Positions 1 to 4,697 of a DNA stretch of 5,370 nt are shown one piece after another; position 1 is the first letter of the stretch, and the number at the start of each line of letters is the position of its first letter. Under the pieces are notes generated by a model. The model ran no database searches and was not told the DNA's origin. It was given only the letters and a program-made list of their open reading frames with translations. Position numbers and translations under genes: made by a program. Location of the stretch: positions 1 to 5,370 of the forward strand of contig CACZSB010000047.1 of the NCBI GenBank assembly GCA_902783765.1, given 5' to 3'. Source of the stretch: an uncultured Lachnospiraceae bacterium (GTDB lineage: Bacteria; Bacillota; Clostridia; Lachnospirales; Lachnospiraceae).

Positions 1-393
1 AAGTATTACAACGATTCCAAGGCGACCAACCCGGATTCCGTGGTGAAGGCCATGGAGGTGGTGACACCGCCGGTGGTGCTGATTGCCGGGGGCCATGACC
101 GCCGGGCCGATTACCGGGAAATGGTGGAAAGCTTTCGGGGAAAGGTCCGCTCCGTGGTGCTTTTAGGGGCCACCGCCCAGGATATTGCCCACTGTATTCA
201 GCAGGTACATCCCCTGCCGATTACCCAGGTACGCAATATGGAAGAAGCGGTTCGGACAGCCTATGAACAGGCCCGAGAAGGGGATACGGTGCTTTTGTCC
301 CCCGCCTGCGCCAGCTGGGATATGTATCCGAATTTTGAAGTAAGAGGCGAGGAATTTAAGCGCCTGGCAAAGGAAATACAAAGTGAAGATTAA
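1..393 (+). CDS. murD: MurD, UDP-N-acetylmuramoyl-L-alanine:D-glutamate ligase (C-terminal part, 5' end outside window)
   Basis: MurD is a cytoplasmic Mur ligase that uses ATP to add D-glutamate to UDP-MurNAc-L-Ala in peptidoglycan precursor synthesis. The frame is open from base 1, so 130 C-terminal residues are visible out of a usual length of about 450. The fragment begins within the diagnostic NDSKATNPD motif (bases 10-36), whose Lys and Thr correspond to the substrate-contacting K319 and T321 of E. coli MurD. It continues with LIAGGHDR (bases 73-96) and ends with LLSPACASWDMYPNFEVRG, where the Ser after CA and the Phe before E match S415 and F422 of E. coli. This is the C-terminal Rossmann-like domain that binds the D-Glu moiety. 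No frameshift is seen. The gene ends TAA and overlaps the next start by 11 nt, implying an operon with ftsW. The identification is firm; only the missing N-terminal part is unknown. Confidence 0.96.
   Translation, partial: KYYNDSKATNPDSVVKAMEVVTPPVVLIAGGHDRRADYREMVESFRGKVRSVVLLGATAQDIAHCIQQVHPLPITQVRNMEEAVRTAYEQAREGDTVLLSPACASWDMYPNFEVRGEEFKRLAKEIQSED
369..374 (+). promoter_or_regulatory. Ribosome binding site for ftsW
   Basis: AAAGGA lies 8 nt before the GTG at 383, inside the end of murD. It supports the GTG as the true start. The next in-frame ATG codes for residue 33 and would remove most of the first membrane helix. Confidence 0.7.
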
Positions 394-1576
394 AAAGCTG
401 AATTTCCAGGAACAGAATCATGCCTATGACATCAGTCTGCTGTTTGTCGCCATCTTTTTGTGTGTTTTCGGGCTGATTATGGTTTATAGCGCCAGTTATT
501 ACACCGCGCAGATGAAGGGGCTGGGGGGCACCTACTACTTTAAACGTCAGCTGATCAGCGACCTGGTGGGTTTAGTCGGCCTTTTGATTTTGTCCTTTTT
601 GCCCTATCGGCTTTTTAAATGGGGGATGATTCCGGCCTATATTGTGGCCATGATTCTGATGATCCTTACCAATTTTACTTCTCTGGGCCATACCGCCGGA
701 GGCCGCACCCGCTGGATTACCATCGGGCCTCTCCGTTTCCAGGGGGCCGAGGTGGTAAAGCTGGCGGTGATTCTATTTTGCTCCTTCCTGATTTTGAGCT
801 ATTCCAGGGAATACCGGGGCTGGAAGCTGTACGGCGTTATGCTCCTGGTCACCGCCCTGCCCGCGGCCCTGGTTTTCGCCAACGATTTAAGCTCCGCAGC
901 CATTATTATGGCCATTCCCGTGGTGATGATCGTTCTGATTAACAACAACCGAAAAGGCGCCGTCCTCTTCGGTATACTGATGCTGGGCCTTTTAGTGGGC
1001 CTTCTGGTTATGAAATTCATGAGCCTTGAAAGGCTGATGGAGATCGGAGAGTGGCTGGTGGCCCATACGCCCCTTAAGGCATATCAGGTGCGGCGGCTTT
1101 ACGTTTGGAACGACCCCAGCTACGATGCCCTGGGGGACGGGTATCAGGTGCTGCAGGGCCTGTATGCCATCGGCTCAGGCGGTATCTTCGGAAAAGGCCT
1201 GGGTGCCGGCACCCAGAAACTGGGATTTGTGCCCGAAGCTTCCAACGATATGATTTTCTCCATTATTTGCGAGGAATTGGGATTCTTTGGGGCCCTGGCG
1301 CTGATTATGCTTTATGTTTTCATGCTGTCCCGGATGGTGCAGATTGCCAATCGGGCAGATGATGTTTTCGGCGCCATGATCACCGTGGGGGTCATGACAC
1401 AGATTGCCCTTCAAGCCATACTGCACATTGCCGTGGTGACCAATGTTTTGCCCAACACAGGTATTTCCCTGCCCTTTATCAGCTACGGAGGCACCTCCTC
1501 CGCCTTCCTGCTGGCAGAAGTAGGCATGGTAATCAGTGTGGGCCGGGGCAACACCCTGGTGAGGAAAAAGAAGTGA
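383..1576 (+). CDS. ftsW: FtsW/SpoVE-type SEDS peptidoglycan glycosyltransferase
   Basis: This is an integral membrane SEDS polymerase that joins lipid II into glycan strands at the septum together with a class B penicillin-binding protein. It has 397 residues, normal for the family, and about ten hydrophobic segments (first at residues 17-36, last at about 362-388). Family signatures are visible: VYSAS (34-38), GRTRWI (107-112), AIGSGGIFGKGLG (262-274), VPEASNDMIF (283-292) and LPFISYGGTS (363-372). D289 aligns with the catalytic Asp of the large extracellular loop. Two motifs differ from the usual form: FQGAE at 119-123 instead of FQPSE, and ANDLSSA at 166-172 where QPDLGTA is usual. The GTG start is backed by an AAAGGA site. 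The position between murD and ftsQ argues for FtsW, or SpoVE as in Bacillus, rather than RodA; sequence alone cannot separate FtsW from SpoVE. The gene overlaps both neighbours, so translation is probably coupled. Confidence 0.95.
   Translation: MKIKKLNFQEQNHAYDISLLFVAIFLCVFGLIMVYSASYYTAQMKGLGGTYYFKRQLISDLVGLVGLLILSFLPYRLFKWGMIPAYIVAMILMILTNFTSLGHTAGGRTRWITIGPLRFQGAEVVKLAVILFCSFLILSYSREYRGWKLYGVMLLVTALPAALVFANDLSSAAIIMAIPVVMIVLINNNRKGAVLFGILMLGLLVGLLVMKFMSLERLMEIGEWLVAHTPLKAYQVRRLYVWNDPSYDALGDGYQVLQGLYAIGSGGIFGKGLGAGTQKLGFVPEASNDMIFSIICEELGFFGALALIMLYVFMLSRMVQIANRADDVFGAMITVGVMTQIALQAILHIAVVTNVLPNTGISLPFISYGGTSSAFLLAEVGMVISVGRGNTLVRKKK
1561..1566 (+). promoter_or_regulatory. Ribosome binding site for ftsQ
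   Basis: GAGGAA within the last codons of ftsW precedes the GTG at 1573 by 6 nt. It supports this GTG, which overlaps the ftsW stop as GTGA. No ATG occurs in frame until residue 64, past the membrane anchor. Confidence 0.7.
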
Positions 1577-2310
1577 AGAAAAAAGGACGGATCCTGTTGA
1601 TTATATTGGGGGTCCTGCTGCTTTTGGCAGCAGGGCTTTTGCTCCTGCCGGCTAAAAACATAGAATTCCACGGAACCACGGTTTACGCGGAAGATACGAT
1701 TAAAGAACTGATTTTCGGGAGCACTAAGCCCCGCTATTATCTGGCCCGTCTTCAGGAGCTTATGGGAAATCATAAAGAGATTCCCTTCGTGGCCCGCTAT
1801 GATGTCACCTTTCCCGGAAACCGGAGTATCAGTGTCAATTTGTATGAAAAAAGCCTGGCCGGATACCTGCGCTTCCAGAATTATTATCTGTATTTTGACT
1901 GGGACGGGATTCTGGTGGAGATTGGCACCCAGAGGCTTGAGGGGGTTTATGAAGTCAAGGGGCTCAGTGTGGACCATGCGGTGCAGGGAGAGAAGCTGCC
2001 GGTCTCGGATGGGGACAGTCTGCGGACGATTCTGGCGGTCAGCCAGTTTTTAAGCAATGAGAGTGTGAATCTTAACGGGGAATCCGTTCTGCTGGGGAGT
2101 CTTTGCGAGGGAATTCGCTTTCGCTCCGACGGTGTACAGCTGGAATTCGGGGAATTGGAGGTTTTTCTGGGCAATTCGGACAATATTCAGGAAAAACTCT
2201 ATGCCATGGAGGATATTTTCCCCAAACTTCAGGGCAGCCGGGGTGTGCTGTATCTGGACAGCTACCGCAGCGGTGACCTAAATCCTTCTTATGTATTCAA
2301 AGAAAAATAA
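1573..2310 (+). CDS. ftsQ: FtsQ/DivIB, bitopic cell division protein with POTRA domain
   Basis: FtsQ (DivIB in Gram-positives) is a single-pass membrane protein of the divisome. It holds FtsL and FtsB/DivIC at the septum and helps control septal wall synthesis. The 245-residue product has a very short basic cytoplasmic tail (KKKGR), a Leu-rich transmembrane helix at about residues 7-26, then an outer part. Residues 29-95 fit a POTRA fold: an IEFHGTTVYAEDTIKELI opening and an IPFVARYDVTFPGNRSISV strand region leading to YEKSLAGYL. Residues 104-235 fit the beta domain, with YYLYFDWDGILVE and a final LYLDSYRSGD. The sequence is divergent, as is normal for this family, so position (after ftsW, before ftsZ) and topology carry much of the call. 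The cytoplasmic tail of about six residues is shorter than the roughly 30 of Bacillus DivIB. No murG separates it from ftsW. Confidence 0.88.
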   Translation: MKKKGRILLIILGVLLLLAAGLLLLPAKNIEFHGTTVYAEDTIKELIFGSTKPRYYLARLQELMGNHKEIPFVARYDVTFPGNRSISVNLYEKSLAGYLRFQNYYLYFDWDGILVEIGTQRLEGVYEVKGLSVDHAVQGEKLPVSDGDSLRTILAVSQFLSNESVNLNGESVLLGSLCEGIRFRSDGVQLEFGELEVFLGNSDNIQEKLYAMEDIFPKLQGSRGVLYLDSYRSGDLNPSYVFKEK

Positions 2311-2322
2311 ATTTTTATAAAA
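2305..2322 (+). promoter_or_regulatory. UP-element-like A/T tract upstream of the ftsZ promoter
   Basis: An 18-nt run made only of A and T overlaps the ftsQ stop codon and ends 6 nt before the -35 box. With a start site near 2364 it sits at about -59 to -42, where the RNA polymerase alpha subunit binds UP elements. Bases 2306-2322 (AATAAATTTTTATAAAA) differ at only two defined positions from the E. coli consensus AAAWWTWTTTTNNNAAA. A role in this organism is inference. Confidence 0.5.
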
Positions 2323-2328
2323 GAGTAC

Positions 2329-2357
2329 TTGCACCAAGGGGGAAAATCCCCTATACT
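2329..2357 (+). promoter_or_regulatory. Predicted sigma-A promoter of ftsZ
   Basis: The -35 box TTGCAC (2329-2334) and -10 box TATACT (2352-2357) are separated by exactly 17 nt. Each differs from TTGACA/TATAAT at one or two positions. The predicted start is near 2363-2365, giving a leader of about 85 nt before ftsZ. A 13-bp inverted repeat occupies most of the spacer and an A/T tract lies just upstream. This would let ftsZ be transcribed apart from the murD-ftsW-ftsQ genes. It is the best promoter match seen in the window. Confidence 0.75.
2339..2351. repeat. Inverted repeat in the ftsZ promoter spacer (possible operator)
   Basis: GGGGA-AAA-TCCCC is a perfect 5-bp dyad with a 3-nt centre. 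It lies between the -35 and -10 boxes and touches the -10 box. A protein bound here would cover the core promoter. No known regulator site is recognised; chance occurrence is possible for so short a dyad. Confidence 0.45.
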
Positions 2358-2375
2358 TAGTGAGAGCTCTTGGGT

Positions 2376-2406
2376 CCTTCGGCGTGGAACTGTTTCAGGC
2401 CGAAGG
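2376..2406 (+). promoter_or_regulatory. Strong hairpin in the predicted ftsZ mRNA leader
   Basis: The arms CCTTCGGC (2376-2383) and GCCGAAGG (2399-2406) form 8 perfect pairs. After a single G-G mismatch the stem continues with five more pairs (2385-2389 with 2393-2397, one of them G-U) and closes on a 3-nt CTG loop. No run of T follows, so it is not a simple intrinsic terminator. It begins about 12 nt after the predicted transcription start and ends 30 nt before the ftsZ Shine-Dalgarno site. It may stabilise the message or serve as a binding site; the role is unknown. Confidence 0.6.
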
Positions 2407-2435
2407 GTTTGAAGTTGAATTCGTTAATACATTTC

Positions 2436-2442
2436 GGGAGGA
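2436..2442 (+). promoter_or_regulatory. Ribosome binding site for ftsZ
   Basis: GGGAGGA ends 6 nt before the ATG at 2449. It is a strong Shine-Dalgarno match, fitting an abundantly made protein, and fixes the start. Confidence 0.8.
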
Positions 2443-2448
2443 AAGGGA

Positions 2449-3639
2449 ATGTTAGAAATAAAGGTGAATGAGTCCGAAAGCGCCGCAAAGATAATCGTTA
2501 TCGGCGTAGGCGGTGCCGGCAACAATGCCATTAACCGTATGATTGAGACCAATACGGAGGGCGTGGAGTTTATCGGCATCAATACGGACCGCCAGGCACT
2601 GCAGACCTGCAAGGCCCCCACCGCCATCCAGATTGGTGAAAAGCTCACCAAGGGGCTGGGTGCCGGTGCCAAGCCGGAAATCGGCATGAAGGCCGCGGAG
2701 GAGAGCGAGGAGGAAATCGCCAGCGCCATCCAGGGGGCGGACATGGTGTTCGTTACCTGCGGCATGGGCGGCGGAACCGGTACCGGGGCTGCTCCGGTGA
2801 TTGCCCGTATTGCCAAGAGCATGGGTATTCTGACGGTGGGTGTGGTTACCAAGCCCTTCCGTTTCGAGGGGAAGGTCCGTATGCAGAACGCCCTGGACGG
2901 GATCGATAATCTCCGGGAAAGCGTGGATACGCTTATTGTGATCCCCAATGATAAATTGCTGGAAATCGTGGATCGGCGCACTTCCATGCCCGATGCACTG
3001 CAGAAGGCGGATGAGGTTCTTCAGCAGGCCGTGCAGGGTATTACGGATCTGATTAACGTACCGGCGCTTATCAATCTGGACTTTGCCGATGTGCAGACTG
3101 TTATGCAGGATAAGGGCATTGCCCATATCGGCATCGGCCGGGCCAAGGGAGATGACAAGACCATCGAAGCGGTGAAAATGGCCGCCTCCAGTCCGCTGCT
3201 GGAAACCAATATTGTGGGGGCTTCCCACGTGATTATCAATGTTTCCGGCGATATCGGTCTGATGGAGGTTTACGACGCCGCCAATTATATCACCGAGCTG
3301 GTGGGCGAGGATGCCAATATCATCTTCGGTGCCATGTATGATGACACCATTCAGGATGAGGCCACCATCACGGTTATTGCCACAGGATTAAATGAGCCGG
3401 CGGCAGGGGGCGTCAGCGCCAGATCCACCCTGTCCGGTTTCCGCAGCGAAACCCTGCGTACCGCTTCTTTTAAGGCTCCCCTGCCTGAAGTAAAGCTTGA
3501 AAAGACAGAGGAGAAGACGGAAGAAAAAGAGGAGCAGCCGCCTGTTACCCCTTCCAACTATGTGCGTCAGCCCGTTCAGGTGCCCAACAGCACAGTGCAG
3601 CGTCGGGAAATTAATGTGCCCGGCTTCCTGAGAAGGTAA
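2449..3639 (+). CDS. ftsZ: FtsZ, tubulin-like GTPase forming the division ring
   Basis: FtsZ polymerises with GTP into filaments at mid-cell and recruits the divisome. The 396-residue protein is full length. The N-terminal nucleotide-binding part has VGGAGNN (20-26), the tubulin signature GGGTGTG (107-113) and FEGKVR (139-144). The T7 loop NLDFADV (209-215) carries the catalytic Asp pair D211 and D214 that completes the GTPase site of the next subunit. The core ends near residue 316 (ITVIATGL). A flexible linker follows, including a charged K/E/T stretch at 349-362 (KTEEKTEEKEE). The extreme C-terminus REINVPGFLRR is the conserved tail that binds partner proteins; it has Asn where Asp is usual and the protein ends directly after it, with no variable extension. 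A strong SD and its own promoter precede the gene. ftsA, often just upstream, is not present between ftsQ and ftsZ. Confidence 0.99.
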   Translation: MLEIKVNESESAAKIIVIGVGGAGNNAINRMIETNTEGVEFIGINTDRQALQTCKAPTAIQIGEKLTKGLGAGAKPEIGMKAAEESEEEIASAIQGADMVFVTCGMGGGTGTGAAPVIARIAKSMGILTVGVVTKPFRFEGKVRMQNALDGIDNLRESVDTLIVIPNDKLLEIVDRRTSMPDALQKADEVLQQAVQGITDLINVPALINLDFADVQTVMQDKGIAHIGIGRAKGDDKTIEAVKMAASSPLLETNIVGASHVIINVSGDIGLMEVYDAANYITELVGEDANIIFGAMYDDTIQDEATITVIATGLNEPAAGGVSARSTLSGFRSETLRTASFKAPLPEVKLEKTEEKTEEKEEQPPVTPSNYVRQPVQVPNSTVQRREINVPGFLRR

Positions 3640-3680
3640 TTTCAGGGGAACCTGTCTGCAGGGTAAGATTGCATTTAATC

Positions 3681-3697
3681 ATTTGCCTTGGGCAAAT
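3681..3697. repeat. Inverted repeat downstream of ftsZ
   Basis: ATTTGCC (3681-3687), a TTG loop and GGCAAAT (3691-3697) form a perfect 7-bp dyad. The flanks ATC and GAT would extend it if one T is bulged. It may be an RNA hairpin in the ftsZ 3' region or a binding site. No T run follows directly, so it is not itself a typical terminator. Confidence 0.5.
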
Positions 3698-3703
3698 TGA
3701 TAC

Positions 3704-3734
3704 AGGGGCGGCCATAGGCCGCCCTTAGCCTTTT
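3704..3734 (+). terminator. Likely Rho-independent terminator after ftsZ
   Basis: GGGCGGCC (3706-3713) and GGCCGCCC (3717-3724) form 8 perfect G/C-rich pairs around an ATA loop, extended at the base by G-T and A-T pairs to 10. The tail TTAGCCTTTT is T-rich but broken by AGCC, so termination may be partial. No good sigma-A promoter is seen between this hairpin and rapZ, which suggests that rapZ is reached by read-through or by a promoter not of the standard form. Confidence 0.6.
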
Positions 3735-3749
3735 CAGCAGAAAAAGCTT

Positions 3750-3756
3750 AAAGGAG
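3750..3756 (+). promoter_or_regulatory. Ribosome binding site for rapZ
   Basis: AAAGGAG lies 6 nt before the ATG at 3763 and fixes this start, which places the Walker A motif at the expected distance from the N-terminus. Confidence 0.8.
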
Positions 3757-3762
3757 CATTCC

Positions 3763-4662
3763 ATGGAACTTCTGATTGTCACCGGCATGAGCGGCGCCGG
3801 AAAGACCCAGGCTCTTCAGACCTTAGAGGATATCGGCTATTACTGCGTGGATAACCTGCCCCCGCAGCTTTTGGTATATTTGCTGGATTCCAGCTTTGAA
3901 GGAGGCGCAGGACGGGAGAAAACCGCCGTTACCGTGGATATCCGTTCCCCCTTCCTTCTGGGCAGTGTGGAGGGCATTCGTCAGGGGCTGGTGGAAAAAG
4001 GGGTCGAGACCCGCATTTTATTTCTGGAAGCCCAGGACGATACCTTAAAAAAGCGCTATAAGGAAACCCGGCGGCTCCATCCTCTGATTCAGCAGGGGGC
4101 TGCTTCCAGCCTGGATGAGGCGCTGAAAAAGGAACGGGAACAGCTGGCACCTCTGAAAGAGCATGCGGAGGTGCTGGTGGACAGCTCCCGCTTGACCATG
4201 AAGGATCTTCGGCGAAAGCTGATCAAGCTCTTTGCTCCCGAGGGGGCGGAGCCCATGGAAATCGAGTTTGTGGCCTTTGGATACAAATACGGCATATTGG
4301 CGGATGCCGATATGGTTTTCGATCTGCGCTGCCTGCCCAATCCCTTTTATGTGGATGAGCTGAGGCTGCTCACAGGGGACGATGCCGCCGTGCGGTCTTA
4401 TCTTATGTCGGGAGAAGAGGGAAAGGCTGTTTTTGAAAAGCTGCTGGATCTGCTGCGTTTTACCATTCCCCTGTATCAGAAGGAGGGGAAGGCCAGACTG
4501 GTGGTGGGCTTCGGCTGTACAGGGGGTCAGCATCGCTCCCTGGCCATGGCCGGGCTGCTCCAGGAGGCCTTGGAAAAGGAATATCCCGGTATCCGTCTGA
4601 TTCCCCGGGATAAGGATGAAAACCGCTACGAGATCAGCCGTCGCCAGGCAGATGGCAATTAA
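3763..4662 (+). CDS. rapZ: RapZ (YvcJ-type) P-loop nucleotide-binding protein
   Basis: In E. coli RapZ is an RNA-binding adaptor that controls the small RNA GlmZ and thereby glucosamine-6-phosphate synthase. In Bacillus the homologue YvcJ hydrolyses nucleoside triphosphates, and GlmZ is absent from Firmicutes, so the exact role here is open. The 299-residue product is full length. Motifs are Walker A GMSGAGKT (8-15), YYCVDNLPPQLL (26-37), a Walker B-like TVDIRS (57-62) and RYKETRRLHPL (98-108). The C-terminal domain has FGYKYG (172-177), VFDLRCLPNPFYVDELRLLTG (185-205) and GCTGGQHRSL (251-260). The C-terminus lacks the strongly basic RNA-binding tail known from enteric RapZ. In many Firmicutes this gene sits beside whiA and glmR (yvcK) or murB; here it follows ftsZ and precedes a zinc-ribbon membrane protein. 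The start is set by a good SD. Confidence 0.96.
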   Translation: MELLIVTGMSGAGKTQALQTLEDIGYYCVDNLPPQLLVYLLDSSFEGGAGREKTAVTVDIRSPFLLGSVEGIRQGLVEKGVETRILFLEAQDDTLKKRYKETRRLHPLIQQGAASSLDEALKKEREQLAPLKEHAEVLVDSSRLTMKDLRRKLIKLFAPEGAEPMEIEFVAFGYKYGILADADMVFDLRCLPNPFYVDELRLLTGDDAAVRSYLMSGEEGKAVFEKLLDLLRFTIPLYQKEGKARLVVGFGCTGGQHRSLAMAGLLQEALEKEYPGIRLIPRDKDENRYEISRRQADGN

Positions 4663-4687
4663 ACCCAATCAATAAAAAAGTAAGGTC

Positions 4688-4693
4688 AGGTGA
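4688..4693 (+). promoter_or_regulatory. Ribosome binding site for the zinc-ribbon protein
   Basis: AGGTGA, a full match to the anti-SD core, stands 4 nt before the ATG at 4698. The spacing is a little short, but the start puts the first zinc-binding Cys at residue 4, as usual in this family. Confidence 0.6.
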
Positions 4694-4697
4694 TATT

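Noticed and set aside
1483..1977. Open frame of 164 codons on the - strand across the ftsW-ftsQ junction
   Set aside because: Antisense to two well supported genes; no recognisable domain.
2363..2370. 8-bp palindrome AGAGCTCT at the predicted ftsZ start site
   Set aside because: Too short to call as an operator without comparative data; such palindromes occur often by chance.
2360..2455. Possible 31-codon leader peptide starting GTG and ending inside the ftsZ start (VRALGSFGVELFQAEGF...)
   Set aside because: There is no Shine-Dalgarno site at a useful distance, no ATG, and the GTG lies at or before the predicted transcription start. The frame also covers the hairpin, which explains part of its pattern.
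2452..3228. Long open frame of 258 codons on the - strand, and another at 2424-2987
   Set aside because: Both lie wholly or almost wholly antisense to ftsZ, whose motifs are unmistakable. The products show no recognisable domain, and the openness follows from codon bias of the + strand gene.
3643..3662. Small competing hairpins CAGG-GGAA-CCTG and CCTG-TCTG-CAGG just after ftsZ
   Set aside because: Only 4 pairs each; too weak to support as real elements.
3669..3702. TTGCAT with TTGATA as a possible promoter before rapZ
   Set aside because: The spacing is 22 nt and the -10 match is poor; no convincing sigma-A promoter.
4045..4668. Open frame of 207 codons on the - strand
   Set aside because: It is antisense to rapZ over nearly its whole length, with no family motif in its product.
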